A stretch of 64,000 bases of DNA. It comes from JAFAXD01 sp963760435. GTDB taxonomy: Bacteria > Pseudomonadota > Alphaproteobacteria > Rhizobiales > Xanthobacteraceae. This document shows positions 54,729 through 64,000 of this stretch, in pieces. The notes below the pieces were generated by a model. The model did no database searches, had not been told where the DNA came from, and saw only the letters and a list, made by a program, of their open reading frames with translations. Within the stretch, counting starts at the first letter, position 1. Every line of letters begins with the position of its first letter. The translations under genes were made by a program, and so were the position numbers. The stretch lies in the NCBI GenBank assembly GCA_963760435.1, contig CAVXDE010000043.1, forward strand, positions 62,001 through 126,000, written 5' to 3'.

Positions 54729-55080
54729 ACGCGCTGCTCAACGAGCGCAGCAGATAGGAAATTGTTGATTCTCATAACCATATCCTCCCTTGAGCAACAT
54801 GGATACGAGTGAGACCACGACGCGCTCCTCGATCGGGGCGGCGGCGGCGAACGATTTAAGGAACAATCAGAAAAAATTCAAGCATCTCGTGCCGATCCGC
54901 GTGTCTATCGTTAACACGTTGTTTGCGCTGCAATATTGGGCACTTACCCGCGCCCGGCTGCTGACCCCGATACCGCCGGCTCGGTCAAACGCATGATGTT
55001 GCTGACGAGGTCTGTTTGCTGAACTCTTGTTGTTTGCTCCATGTCAATGATATGCGCGTGATATCCGGGTGAGCAAAATC
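54729..55080. other. Spacer upstream of the CRP-type regulator
   Basis: 352 bases, richer in A/T than the surroundings. It probably holds the promoters for the minus-strand gene ending at 54315 and for the regulator. A short frame at 54790-54996 has no recognisable pattern and no convincing ribosome binding site, so I do not call it. Confidence 0.5.
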
Positions 55081-55800
55081 ATGAGCGCACATTCAGAGGA
55101 TCGGACGCGCGGAGTGTTCGACAAGCGGGCTATTTTGCAAAATCATCCACTTTTTGGTGCGCTCGGTGCTGGTTTGATCGATCAGCTCAGCGCGCACGCG
55201 GCGTCGAAACGCATCAAGCGCGGCACGACGATTTTCTCCAAGGGCGACCAGGGAACCTGTCTTTATGCAGTCTGTTCCGGGCAGGTGAAGATCACCGTTC
55301 CCTCGGGTGAGGGTAAAGACGCGGTGTTCAATCTGATCGGCCCAGGACAGATCTTTGGTGAGATTGCGCTGCTTGACGGCGGTCAGCGCACGGCCGACGC
55401 GGTCGCCGCCAAGGACTGCGAGCTCCTCGTCATCGACCGGCGCGACTTCATCCCGCTGGTACATCGCGAGCCCGAGATTGCCCTCAAGCTGATCGAAATC
55501 CTCTGTCGCCGGCTGCGCAACACGAGCGAACAGGTCGAAGATGTTATCTTTCTCGATCTTCCAGCGCGATTGGCCAAGGCTCTGCTGCGGCTCGCCGGAA
55601 CGGACGCGCGCAACCACAAGGTCCTGATCACCCAGAGCGAGCTTGGGCAGATTATCGGCGTGTCGCGGGAAGCGACCAATCGCCAGCTGCGCGATTGGGA
55701 AAAGAGCAAGTGGGTCAAGCTCGAGTCGGGCGCGGTGGTGCTGCTCGATCCTGAAGCGCTGGCGTCACTTGTTGACGCCGCGCGTCCGTCGCGCGCGTAG
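55081..55800 (+). CDS. CRP/FNR-family transcriptional regulator with CRP-like residues
   Basis: 239 residues from the ATG at 55081 (GTG at 55069 also in frame). The cyclic-nucleotide pocket retains the key CRP residues: E94 in FGEIALLDGG (E. coli E72) and R103-T104 (E. coli R82-S83). The recognition helix GVSREATNRQL has R196, E197 and R201 at the exact spacing of the TGTGA-reading residues of E. coli CRP. No FNR-type cysteines are seen. It likely responds to cAMP and binds TGTGA half-sites; a perfect site lies 88 bases after its stop. Confidence 0.9.
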   Translation: MSAHSEDRTRGVFDKRAILQNHPLFGALGAGLIDQLSAHAASKRIKRGTTIFSKGDQGTCLYAVCSGQVKITVPSGEGKDAVFNLIGPGQIFGEIALLDGGQRTADAVAAKDCELLVIDRRDFIPLVHREPEIALKLIEILCRRLRNTSEQVEDVIFLDLPARLAKALLRLAGTDARNHKVLITQSELGQIIGVSREATNRQLRDWEKSKWVKLESGAVVLLDPEALASLVDAARPSRA

Positions 55801-55887
55801 AGAAAGCGTCGCTTCCGCACCGCAGCACGCGCCGGCTGCGTCCCACACGAAAACACTTGGTGCGAGAGATCGTGAAATTTTTCAGTA

Positions 55888-55909
55888 CCTTGTGACGCGC
55901 CTCACAAGG
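55888..55909. promoter_or_regulatory. Perfect CRP-type operator
   Basis: CCTTGTGA-CGCGCC-TCACAAGG: an 8-base inverted repeat whose core is TGTGA-N6-TCACA, the CRP consensus. It is 88 bases after the CRP-like gene and centred about 62 bases before the start of the small membrane-protein gene, an activator-type position. Confidence 0.75.
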
Positions 55910-55960
55910 ACTCCGCCGCGCGGGGGATAAATGCATCGTGCCAACCCACGAAGGGAGGCA

Positions 55961-56140
55961 ATGATGCCTGACCCAGCCAAGCTAGCCGATCCGGCACATT
56001 TGCGTACCGTCTGTCGATGGACCATCGGCGTTGCCCTGTTCTACGCCGTGGCCGCCCTCGCCCTGGTGACGATCGCGTCGGTGCACCCGACCCGGTCCTT
56101 TGTCACCGACCAGGCGACGGCGGCATTGCGCCAGAATTGA
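55961..56140 (+). CDS. Small single-helix membrane protein
   Basis: 59 residues from the ATG at 55961 (a second ATG is adjacent), with GGGAGGC just upstream. One membrane helix, WTIGVALFYAVAALALVTIASV, is followed by a short periplasmic tail. Function unknown. The perfect CRP-type site upstream makes it a probable target of the regulator. Confidence 0.65.
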   Translation: MMPDPAKLADPAHLRTVCRWTIGVALFYAVAALALVTIASVHPTRSFVTDQATAALRQN

Positions 56141-56526
56141 CCTCGGCCGCCGGGCCGGCGTCGGCCCGGCTAGCGACGCAGGAGTACGCGTGGAGGCGGC
56201 CATGCCGATTGCGAGACACATTTTCGGCCGTGACAAGCCAAGCCTCACCTGCCTCGTGCACGGCGGCGTGGAGCCCGTCGAACGGCGGCGCGCCTTGGGA
56301 TTACAGCAGGTCTTTCAGCCCCGGCCGGGCAAGCGGCACCTTGCGCACGAGAGGAAACCAGTCTCGGGCAACAGCGCATTGGTCATGGGCAACGTCTGGC
56401 AGGCGGTGCTGGCCGTGGTCGCAATCCTCGATCGGACCCGCGCGGCTGATCGGCAATCGACGCGCTCCTGAACGCGGCGCGTGATATAGGTGTCCGGATC
56501 CATGTTTGAGGTCCGACTCCTGCCTG
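56141..56526. other. Spacer without a supported gene
   Basis: 386 bases. A frame at 56100-56471 has no recognised motif, overlaps the small membrane gene and lacks a good ribosome binding site, so I leave it uncalled. No repeat or terminator was noticed. Confidence 0.4.
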
Positions 56527-58164
56527 ATGCCAGACTTCGCGCCCGCCGTTCTCCCGCGCCTCGACGATTACGAGACCATCTGCCGCAAATTCCAGTGGCA
56601 CATTCCGGCTGACTTCAACATCGCAGTCGCGGTGTGCGATCGCTGGGCCGAGCGCGAGCCCGACCGCGTCGCCATCTTGCACCAACATCCCGACGGGCGT
56701 TGCGAGGCCGTATCGTATGGGGCGCTGCGCGAGATCTCGAACCGGCTCGCCAACACCCTGCGGGCGCACGGCATCGGCCGCGGCGATCGCGTGGCGCTGC
56801 TGCTGCCGCAGATGCCCGAAGTCGCCGCAATTCACATCGCAATCTACAAACTCGGCGCCATCGCGCTGCCGCTCGCGGCGCTGTTCGGACCGGACGCGAT
56901 CTCCTACCGCCTGCAGGACTCCGGCGCCAAGGCGCTGATCACCGACCCGGCGGGTCTCGCCAAGCTTGCGGATCTCAAACCGTTGCTGGCGGAGCTCGCA
57001 GTGGTGCTCACGGTCGGCGCGGCGGGCGAGGGCGCACTCGATTTTCATGGCGTGCTGGCGCGGGCGGCCGCGCAGTTCACACCGGAGCGCACGCGAGCCG
57101 ACGATCCGGCCATGATGATCTACACGTCCGGCACCACCGGCCCGCCCAAGGGCGCGCTCGAGCCGCATCGCGTTCTGCTCGGACACCTGCCGGGCGTGGA
57201 ATTCGTGCACGAGTTCTTCCCGCAGGCCGGCGATTGTTTCTGGACGCCCGCCGACTGGGCCTGGGCCGGCGGCCTCCTCAACGCGCTGCTGCCCAGTCTC
57301 TATTACGGCGTCCCGGTCGTTGCGCGCCGGTTCGAGAAATTCGATCCGGACGAGGCCTACGCCTTGATGGCCGCGACCGGCGTGCGCAATGCGTTCATCC
57401 CGCCGACGGCGCTGCGCATGTTGCGCGCCGGCGGCAGTCCGCAGGGCCGCTATTCGCTCAATCTGCGCACCGTCGGGTCCGGCGGCGAAGCGTTGGGGGC
57501 GGAGACCTATGAGTGGGGCCGCTCCGCGCTCGGACTCACCATCAACGAGCTCTATGGCCAGACCGAGTGCAACAAGGTGCTGGCCGCCTGCGCCAAGATC
57601 GGCGTCTCCAAGCCCGGCGCCATCGGCAAGCCGGTGCCCGGTCATGAGGTCGCGGTGATCCGTCCTGATGGCGCGCGCTGCGCGCCCGGCGAACTCGGCC
57701 AGATCGCGGTCAAGCGGCCCGATCCGGTGATGTTCCTGGAATACTGGAACCGCCCGGATGCGACCCGCGACAAGTTCATCGGCGACTGGATGACGACCGG
57801 CGACCAGGGCGTCTGCGACGAGGAGGGCTATATCTCATTCGTCGGCCGCGACGATGACGTCATCACGTCAGCCGGCTACCGCATCGGCCCGGGTGAGATC
57901 GAAGATTGTTTGATCCGCCATCCGGCGGTCGCGCTCGCCGCCGCCATCGGCAAGCCGGATCCGGTGCGCACCGAAATCGTCAAGGCGTTCATCGTGCTTA
58001 AACACGGTGTGAGCGCATCCGACGCGCTCGCAACCGATATCCAGTCATTTGTGCGCACGCGCCTCTCCGCGCATGAATACCCGCGCGAGATTGCCTTCAT
58101 TCCCGAAATGCCGATGACCACCACCGGCAAGGTGATCCGCCGCCTGCTGCGTGAGCGCGCATAG
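56527..58164 (+). CDS. Acyl-CoA synthetase, benzoate/medium-chain type (AMP-forming)
   Basis: Activates an organic acid with ATP and CoA. It has 545 residues from the ATG at 56527. The A3 motif YTSGTTGPPKG is at 199-209, then TPADWAWAGGLLNAL, ELYGQTECN, the A7/A8 segment WMTTGDQGVCDEEGYISFVGRDDDVI and the catalytic Lys in TTTGKVIRRLL near the end. The pattern is closest to benzoate-CoA ligases and related acetyl-like synthetases. It is not in an operon; substrate uncertain. Confidence 0.9.
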   Translation: MPDFAPAVLPRLDDYETICRKFQWHIPADFNIAVAVCDRWAEREPDRVAILHQHPDGRCEAVSYGALREISNRLANTLRAHGIGRGDRVALLLPQMPEVAAIHIAIYKLGAIALPLAALFGPDAISYRLQDSGAKALITDPAGLAKLADLKPLLAELAVVLTVGAAGEGALDFHGVLARAAAQFTPERTRADDPAMMIYTSGTTGPPKGALEPHRVLLGHLPGVEFVHEFFPQAGDCFWTPADWAWAGGLLNALLPSLYYGVPVVARRFEKFDPDEAYALMAATGVRNAFIPPTALRMLRAGGSPQGRYSLNLRTVGSGGEALGAETYEWGRSALGLTINELYGQTECNKVLAACAKIGVSKPGAIGKPVPGHEVAVIRPDGARCAPGELGQIAVKRPDPVMFLEYWNRPDATRDKFIGDWMTTGDQGVCDEEGYISFVGRDDDVITSAGYRIGPGEIEDCLIRHPAVALAAAIGKPDPVRTEIVKAFIVLKHGVSASDALATDIQSFVRTRLSAHEYPREIAFIPEMPMTTTGKVIRRLLRERA

Positions 58165-58178
58165 CGCGCTCCAACAAT

Positions 58179-58415
58179 TCACAGAATCCGGTCGCCCGAG
58201 CGCGGCCAAAGCCGCTCTTCGATCTCGCGCTCGACCGTGTCGGTGAACTTGCCGCCGGTGCCTTCGAGATAGCGCCGCACTTCGCGTTCGGCGTGATGCT
58301 GCCGGGCGACCACGATGGCGTCGAGCAGGCGCCGCCAGATGCTGCGTCCCGGTGTTCGGGAGCGCACGCGTGCCGTACCGCGACCGCTGGGAAAAGCTAG
58401 AGTTGAACTTGCCAT
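58179..58415 (-). CDS. Small hypothetical protein
   Basis: 78 residues, ribosome binding site ACGGAG upstream of the ATG at 58415. A basic N-terminus precedes RRLLDAIVVARQHHAEREVRRYLEGTGGKFTDTVEREIEERL, a helical region seen in short proteins of Bradyrhizobium relatives. Function unknown. The 255 bases before the next gene hold no other frame I can support. Confidence 0.65.
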   Translation of the reverse strand: MASSTLAFPSGRGTARVRSRTPGRSIWRRLLDAIVVARQHHAEREVRRYLEGTGGKFTDTVEREIEERLWPRSGDRIL

Positions 58416-58670
58416 GGCATCATCTCCGTTACGGAACTCGACGATCCAGGGCGTTTCACAAATAACACTTGGAGCTTAAGGCTAAGCTTCTTGTTCTTGA
58501 ACCGTACATAGCGACTGTGTCGATTCGCCGACAGGGGCCGCCACACATCCATGCCATGCGGCAGGATCATGCAATACAAAGCAATTTATTTATTGTTGCG
58601 TAAACCGCCTATTTGCATTCCACTCGTTGCGCAATGAGGCGGCGCACTGCACGAAAATAATGCGACTCCG

Positions 58671-60473
58671 TCAAATGTTGATGCGTCCCGCTACGATCTC
58701 TTGATAGAGCGCCGGGTCGAGCCGCACGAAGCTCTGCGCGCGGGGATCGTTGAAGTAGATCGCGTCGCTGGTCTCGCCCGGGTCGAACGCTTCGCGCACC
58801 AGATCGAATTTCTTCTGTTTGAACGTCGCGGTGACCTCGATCTCGCCGCGGATGCGCAGGAACAGGGGCCGCGCGTAGCTCGGCAGATGCTCGCTGATGA
58901 ACCGGTGCGCCACCGCGAGGTCGAACGTTGCCGGATCGATCACCAGCGCCACCATGCCGGCGCGGCCATCATGGCCGGGCACGGCGACGCCGTACACATT
59001 GGCCTCGATGACCCCGGGGATGCCGGTGACCGTCTCGGAGACTTCGAGCGTCGCCACGTTCTCGCCCTTCCAGCGAAACGTGTCGCCGATGCGATCGACG
59101 AAATAGAAATAACCGTCGCGGTCCTGGCGCATCAGGTCGCCGGTGCGAAACCACATGTCGCCATGCTCGAACACGTCGTGCAGGATCTTGCGCTTGGTTT
59201 CCTGCGCGGTGGCATAGCCCTCGAAGCGTGCGGCCGGCTTGCTCGAATCGCGCATGATCTTGCCGAGCATTTCACCCACCTCCTCGGGCTTGCAGGGAAT
59301 GCACAGGCCGGACTTATCGCGCGCCGGCATCTCGGTCGAGTAGTCGAAGCGCACCAGCTTGATCGGGAAGTGGCTCGCCAGGAACCAGGGAATGCGCCCG
59401 ACCGAGCCCTCGCGGTCATCGAAGTTGAACAGCGTCACGTTGCCTTCCGTCGCTGCATAGAACTCGAGGATGTGCGGGATTCCGAAGCGGCGTTTGAACT
59501 CGTGCCACACATCCGGCCGCAGGCCGTTGCCGCAGGCGAGCCGCAGCTTGTGCCTGGTCTCCGCGTCCGTCGGCGGCGTATTCACCAGATAACGGCAGAG
59601 CTCGCCGATATACTGAAAGATCGTGCACTCCTGGCGCACCACGTCGTTCCAGAACTCGCGTGCGGAGAATTTTTCGCGGATGAACACCGAGCCGCCGCTC
59701 ACCAGCATCGCGCCGGTCGCCAGGACACCGCCGACCGTGTGGTACATGGGCAGGCAGTTGTACATGCGGTCGCTCGGCTTCGTATCCATGATGCCGGAGA
59801 AACCGAAGCAGGCGAGCATCAGCCGGTAGTGATTGATGTTGGCCGCCTTGGGCATGCCGGTCGTGCCGGAGGTGTAGATGTAGAGCGCGCGGTCCTCGAT
59901 GGTGAGCACCGGGCGCTCGTCCGCTGTGAGCGGTGCGTCGGAGAACTGCGCCAGGTCGGCGTCGAGCCGCGGCAGGTTCGCGGCGTTCTCGCCGTGCGCC
60001 CAGATTTTGATCTTGCCATCGATGCGCTCGCGCGCGGTGTCGAGGCGCTCCAGCAGTTCGGCCGCGACGATGATGTCCTTCGGCTCGACCACGTTGATGC
60101 AGTAGGCGAGCGAGGCGCTGGTGAGGTTGGTGTTGATCAGCGCGACCACGACGCCAGCCTGCGTGAGCCCGAGCCAGATCGCCATGTATTCCGGCCGGTT
60201 CGGCATCATCAGGCAGACGACGTCGCCTTTCGTCAGGCCTTGCGCGCGTGCCCAGCGCGCGTAGCGGTTGGCGCGCGCAGCGAGCGCGCGATAGCTCAGG
60301 CGCTCATCATCGGAGATGAGCGCGGGCGCGTCGCCGTAGCGCGTGGCGAGCTCGTCGATGATCGCCGGAAACACGCGCGTCGGATGTTTGGCGATCGGCT
60401 GCGTGCGGGCGAGCGTACGCAACGCGCCGCGCGCGTAAATGAGATCAGCCTTGATTTGTTGAATGAGTCGCAT
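58671..60473 (-). CDS. Long-chain acyl-CoA synthetase, FATP/FadD6 type
   Basis: 600 residues of the very-long-chain acyl-CoA synthetase (SLC27-like) group. The AMP-binding motif is YIYTSGTTGMPKAANINHYR near 197; EFYAATEGNVTLFNFDDREGSVGRIP and DRIGDTFRWKGENVATLEV are specific to this branch. The C-terminal FKQKKFDLVREAFDP carries the catalytic-Lys region. It would activate long-chain or steroid-type acids at the membrane. Confidence 0.92.
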   Translation of the reverse strand: MRLIQQIKADLIYARGALRTLARTQPIAKHPTRVFPAIIDELATRYGDAPALISDDERLSYRALAARANRYARWARAQGLTKGDVVCLMMPNRPEYMAIWLGLTQAGVVVALINTNLTSASLAYCINVVEPKDIIVAAELLERLDTARERIDGKIKIWAHGENAANLPRLDADLAQFSDAPLTADERPVLTIEDRALYIYTSGTTGMPKAANINHYRLMLACFGFSGIMDTKPSDRMYNCLPMYHTVGGVLATGAMLVSGGSVFIREKFSAREFWNDVVRQECTIFQYIGELCRYLVNTPPTDAETRHKLRLACGNGLRPDVWHEFKRRFGIPHILEFYAATEGNVTLFNFDDREGSVGRIPWFLASHFPIKLVRFDYSTEMPARDKSGLCIPCKPEEVGEMLGKIMRDSSKPAARFEGYATAQETKRKILHDVFEHGDMWFRTGDLMRQDRDGYFYFVDRIGDTFRWKGENVATLEVSETVTGIPGVIEANVYGVAVPGHDGRAGMVALVIDPATFDLAVAHRFISEHLPSYARPLFLRIRGEIEVTATFKQKKFDLVREAFDPGETSDAIYFNDPRAQSFVRLDPALYQEIVAGRINI

Positions 60474-60563
60474 GGGGCTCGGAACATCCGACGCCGAAGC
60501 CGGCGACGCAAGTGCTCGCGATCACCATTTGTCAATTCTCAGGACGAGGGCCGCAGATAAAAC

Positions 60564-61766
60564 TCAGCAGCCCGAGCAAATACCAGGGACGCGCGTCGTG
60601 GCGGCGCTGTTGGTCGCGGTCTTGGCGCTCTTTGGCTTTTTCGGCTTGGGCTTCGGTTTAGCCGCGGCCGTTGACTCGCCGCTGCTCTCCTTGCTGGCGA
60701 CCGCCTCGCCCTCTTTCTTCTTGCCGACTTTTTTCTTGGCGAGCGCGCTCTTCGGCACCACCAGGGAGGCTTCCTGCGCGGCGATCTCGGCTGCGGTCTC
60801 CGGCTTCTTGAGACCGACGAACACATCGACCGGCGGAAACGCCGCCGACTGCTCGGTGAGTACGTCGGACGGCTTGGGCTTGGACGGCGGTGCGCGCAGC
60901 GCCTGCAGCACCGACGCGAGCGGATTGTCCGGGCCCATGTCGTCGGCGGAGACCTCCTCGTCCTCGGCGGCGGGCCGCTTGCGGTTGGCCCCGCAGCTGT
61001 CCTCGTGCAGGTCGGGCGGCGGAGCCGAGACCGGGACCAACTGGTCCACGGTCTGTTGCCCAGTCGGCAGCAGGTTGAACCCGGTCTGCTGGTTGAAGCC
61101 TTCCTCGAGCAGGCGCGCCGCATGGAACGTGCGCACGCTCGCCGAGGGTGAGCCCAGCACCACGGCGATCAGCCGGCGGCCGTTGCGGGTCGCGGTGGCG
61201 ACGAGGTTGAAGCCCGAGGCGCAGATGAAGCCGGTCTTCATGCCGTCGGCGCCCGGGTAGAGATCGAGCAATTTGTTGTAGTTCGCGATCACGCGCTTGC
61301 CGAAGCGGATGCTGTGCAGGTGCCAGTAGTCGTCATATTCGGGAAACTCGTGGATCAGCGCCCGCGCCAAAATCGCGAGGTCGCGCGCCGACATGATCTG
61401 GCGATCATCCGGCAGGCCGTTCGGGTTGACGAAGTTCGACTGCACCATGCCGAGTCGCTGGGCATTGGCGTTCATCATCGCGGCGAAGCCGGCAACCGAT
61501 CCGCCGACGCCTTCGGCCAGCACCACCGCCATGTCGTTGGCCGACTTCACCATCATCATCTTGATGGCGTTGTCGACGGTGACCACGGTGCCGACCTTGA
61601 AGCCCATCTTGGTCGGCTTCTGCGAGAGTGCGAGCGCCGAGACCTTGAGCGGGGAGTCGAGCTTGACGCGGCCTTCCTTCACGGCGCGCAGCGTGGTGTA
61701 GAGGGTCATCAGCTTCGTGACCGAGGCGGGATGCCAGGCACGCCCGGCGTCCTCGGCGTGCAGCAC
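60564..61766 (-). CDS. D-alanyl-D-alanine carboxypeptidase (DacA-like, PBP5 family), start unresolved
   Basis: Peptidoglycan carboxypeptidase. Catalytic motifs are SxxK in ASVTKLM, SxN in SANDMA and KTG in MKTGFIC. A C-terminal Lys/Ala/Pro-rich tail (KKKVGKKKEGE and on) replaces the usual amphipathic anchor. From the GTG at 61766 the signal peptide would be missing. The frame stays open upstream and encodes LTGFLLAALCAAGASSARAEALLL, a signal peptide, but contains no ATG, GTG or TTG before a stop. A one-base shift near 61855-61865 would connect it to a GTG at 61950. The true start is probably there. Confidence 0.85.
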   Translation of the reverse strand: MLHAEDAGRAWHPASVTKLMTLYTTLRAVKEGRVKLDSPLKVSALALSQKPTKMGFKVGTVVTVDNAIKMMMVKSANDMAVVLAEGVGGSVAGFAAMMNANAQRLGMVQSNFVNPNGLPDDRQIMSARDLAILARALIHEFPEYDDYWHLHSIRFGKRVIANYNKLLDLYPGADGMKTGFICASGFNLVATATRNGRRLIAVVLGSPSASVRTFHAARLLEEGFNQQTGFNLLPTGQQTVDQLVPVSAPPPDLHEDSCGANRKRPAAEDEEVSADDMGPDNPLASVLQALRAPPSKPKPSDVLTEQSAAFPPVDVFVGLKKPETAAEIAAQEASLVVPKSALAKKKVGKKKEGEAVASKESSGESTAAAKPKPKPKKPKSAKTATNSAATTRVPGICSGC

Positions 61767-62000
61767 CTTGCCGCTCTCGACGTCAACCAGCAGCAGCGCC
61801 TCGGCGCGCGCCGATGATGCGCCGGCCGCGCACAGCGCGGCGAGCAGGAATCCGGTCAGGAGCGGCGCAGGTCGTTCGGTGTCGGTACAATTGTCGGGTT
61901 CCCCGTTGTCGAACGCGTCTCAGGATAACGGCTAACGCGCGACGCCCCACTACAACGCAGGATATTTAAGGCCCGTTACAAGGCAAAATTTGGGTGAGGG

Positions 62001-62034
62001 CTTTACCTCTCCCCGCTTGCGGGGAGAGGTAAAG
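62001..62034. terminator. Perfect 16-base inverted repeat, possible bidirectional terminator
   Basis: CTTTACCTCTCCCCGC pairs fully with GCGGGGAGAGGTAAAG around a two-base loop. It lies between the 3' end of the NdvA gene and the 5' region of the carboxypeptidase gene. Elements of this sequence are widespread between genes in alphaproteobacteria. T-runs are short, so terminator strength is uncertain. Confidence 0.6.
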
Positions 62035-62051
62035 AGGCACGGCCGTGCCCG

Positions 62052-63810
62052 TTACACCGCGGCCGCAACCGGCGGTGCATCCGCCAATAGGAACTGCGCC
62101 CGGGCCAGTGCCGCGAAGCGGCCGCCGCGGGCGACGAGCTCGTCGAAGGTGCCGGCTTCGACGATGCGGCCGGCCTCGAACAGGAGGATCCGGCTGGCGT
62201 TGCGGATGGTCGAGAGCCGGTGTGCGATCACGAAGGTGGTGCGGTTCTTCATCACCTCGTCGAGCGCCGCCTGCACCTTGGCCTCGGTCGCGGCGTCGAG
62301 CGCGCTGGTCGCCTCGTCGAGGATCAGGATCGGCGGGTTCTTCAGCAGCGCCCGGGCGATCGAGAGCCGCTGGCGCTCGCCGCCGGAGAGGAAACGGCCG
62401 CGCTCGCCGATCGGCGCGTCGAACCCGTCCGGCTGGCGCTCGATGAACTCCAGCGCCTGCGCCCGCGCGCAGGCCTCGCGCATCTCCGCTGGCGTCGCGT
62501 CAGCCTTGCCGACGCGCAGGTTCTCGGCGATCGAGCGGTTGAAGAGGAGCACTTCCTGATAGACGACGCCGATGTTGCGGCGCAGGTCCGCCACCTTGAG
62601 CCCGCGCACGTCCATGCCGTCGACCAGGATCGCGCCGGCCTGCGGATCGAAGGCGCGGTGCAGGAGTGCCAGCGCCGTCGACTTGCCGGCGCCGGTCGCG
62701 CCGACCAGCGCGATGGTCTCGCCCGGCAGCGCGGTGAAACTGAGATCGCTCACCGCCGGCCGCCGGTCATCATAGGCGAAGCTCACGCCTTTGAACTCGA
62801 CCAGGCCATGCAGCACGCCCGGATCGATCGCGCCGGGGCGGTCGCGCACCGACGGCTCGGTGTCGAACACGGTGAAGAACTCGTAGAGCCGCGGCGCTTC
62901 CATGATCATGCGGTTGATCATGCGCACGATGCGCTCGAGTTGTTCGATCACCAGTCCGGCGAAGAACATGAAGGTCATGATGTCGCCGATGCTGGCCTGG
63001 CCGTTGCGGTTGAGCCAGGTGCCGAGCAACAACACGCCCAGCATGGTCAGCGTGGTCGAGGCGCGCGTGAGCACGGCGACCAGCGCCCACCAGGAGAGCA
63101 CCGGGATCTGCGCCGCGAGCAGCGCGCTGGTGAGCTCGCGCAGGCCCCGCACCTCCGCCTCGATGCGGGCATAGCCCTGCACCAGCGCGACGTTGCCGAG
63201 CGCGTCGGAGGCGCGCTCGGCGAGATCCGAATAGTGGCGCTCGACCGTGCGCTGCATGCCCTCGGTCTTGCCGATGACGAGGCGCGGTGAGGATGCCGAA
63301 CACGGCCGCCACCGCCATCAGCAGCAACGCGAGGTGCCAGTTGATCAACAAACTGAACGGCAGCAACAACAACACCAGAGCGAGCGCCGAGAAGTCGTCG
63401 CGGAAGAACGAGATCCAGATGTTCCACAGCGCGTCGGTGCCGGCGATCATCACCTTCATCAGCCGGCCCGAATGGGCGGTGCCGTGGAAGGCGAGCGGCA
63501 GCTGCAGCACGTGCTCGAAGTAGGAGGTGAGGATGCCCTGGCGGCGGCGGTGCGCGAGCCGGTCGGCGTGCAGCGCCACGAAGGCGCCGCACAGGATGCT
63601 GAACAAGGCAAACCCGCCCCAGGCGGCGATCAGCACATCGAGCCGCTGTCCGACCGGATGGGTGAGCGCGTCGACGATGCGGCCGAACAGCACAGGCTGC
63701 GCGAACTGCGCGCCGGCCAGCGCCAGGTTGGCGAATGCGAGCAGCCAGCCCAGCCCGGCCTCGTCGCCGAGCAGGCGCAGCACACGCGCATAAAGCTGCA
63801 TCAGTTTCAT
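62052..63810 (-). pseudogene. ndvA: Cyclic beta-glucan ABC exporter NdvA/ChvA-like, frameshifted
   Basis: Half-transporter with membrane domain fused to ATPase. The first part (from 63810: KLMQLYARVLRLLG, QFAQPVLFGRIVDAL, SFFRDDFSALALVLLLLPFSL) and second part (ending 62052: DLAERASDALGNVALVQGYARIEAE, Walker A GATGAGKST, signature LSGGERQR, Walker B ILILDEATSALDA) are joined by a one-base shift near 63283-63295; the bridge reads VIGKTEGMQRTVERH. Combined length is about 585 residues, as in NdvA. NdvA exports cyclic beta-1,2-glucan for osmoadaptation and host interaction. Broken gene or sequence error. Confidence 0.88.
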
Positions 63811-64000
63811 CTACAACCGGTCCCCACGCTCAAACGCGCCCCGCAACTCGCCCCGGTACTCATCAATTGGTTGTACCCGGGCAGGTGATTATTGCAATCG
63901 CGGAACGGCTCGCGTTTACTGCCCTGATGACCAATCTCCAGACCTTGCTCGATCGCAAGGAGCGGATGTTGTTGTGATCAACATCCCGATCGAGCTGTTG

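Noticed and set aside
54790..54996. Possible 68-residue protein before the CRP-type regulator
   Set aside because: No family pattern and no convincing ribosome binding site; it may be promoter region.
56100..56471. Possible 123-residue protein after the small membrane protein
   Set aside because: Overlaps the better-supported small gene and shows no recognisable motif.
58701..60560. 619-codon open frame on the plus strand
   Set aside because: It is the mirror of the FATP-type acyl-CoA synthetase gene; its composition is that of an antisense frame.
63811..64000. Possible gene start near the right edge (ATG at 63928 and GTG near 63975)
   Set aside because: The first frame stops after 16 codons and the second leaves the window after nine codons, so nothing can be supported.

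Overview
The window looks like a chromosomal segment of a high-G+C alphaproteobacterium of the Hyphomicrobiales (Rhizobiales), probably near Bradyrhizobium, Xanthobacteraceae or Pseudolabrys. The reasons are the base composition, a cyclic-glucan exporter of the NdvA type, a class III nucleotide cyclase of the rhizobial kind, many solute-binding-protein transport operons, and palindromic intergenic repeats typical of this order. No tRNA, rRNA, prophage, insertion sequence or CRISPR array was seen.

Layout. 1-4.3 kb: the end of a TRAP transporter (DctM, DctP), a small monooxygenase-like gene and an exported tandem nitrilase. 4.3-6.6 kb: a repeat-rich spacer, a group D flavin monooxygenase and two small exported proteins. 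6.9-8.5 kb: a membrane-bound nucleotide cyclase. 8.7-15.5 kb: a NitT/TauT-type ABC importer with an FMN-binding protein, an FAD aromatic hydroxylase and a VOC enzyme. 15.8-20.4 kb: a branched-chain-type ABC importer with a LivM-LivG fusion. 20.6-24.8 kb: glutathione peroxidase, another binding protein, a luciferase-type oxidoreductase with its divergent MarR regulator, and a TetR regulator. 24.8-30.9 kb: an unusual divergent cluster holding a Rieske oxygenase, a Rieske ferredoxin, two paralogous bicupins, an EutA-like reactivase and an unknown 170-residue protein. 31-34.9 kb: a YdeI-like protein, a broken FAD hydroxylase, an orphan TRAP binding protein and a TauD-like dioxygenase. 35-42.9 kb: a second Liv-type ABC operon ending in a cytosine-deaminase-like amidohydrolase, then a PepSY protein and a racemase-like protein. 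43-54.7 kb: envelope and stress genes (metallophosphoesterase, DUF4126, FecR-like, HupE, a second EutA-like protein with His-rich ends, MscS, CAP lipoprotein, DegS/HtrA-like protease). 55-64 kb: a CRP-type regulator beside a perfect CRP-type palindrome, two acyl-CoA synthetases, a D-Ala-D-Ala carboxypeptidase and NdvA.

Taken together the window is mostly catabolic: importers for organic acids or N-compounds next to oxygenases, CoA ligases and hydrolases, with local MarR and TetR control. The most novel-looking part is the Rieske/bicupin/EutA cluster, where a reactivase of the ethanolamine ammonia-lyase type sits without any ammonia-lyase. A second EutA-like gene lies beside a Ni/Co permease.

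Caution on sequence quality: about nine genes are interrupted by single-base shifts, nearly all of them one extra base in the reading direction. This looks more like a consensus-error pattern than real gene decay. One consequence is that an apparent cupin-EutA fusion is better read as two genes with an ATGA overlap.
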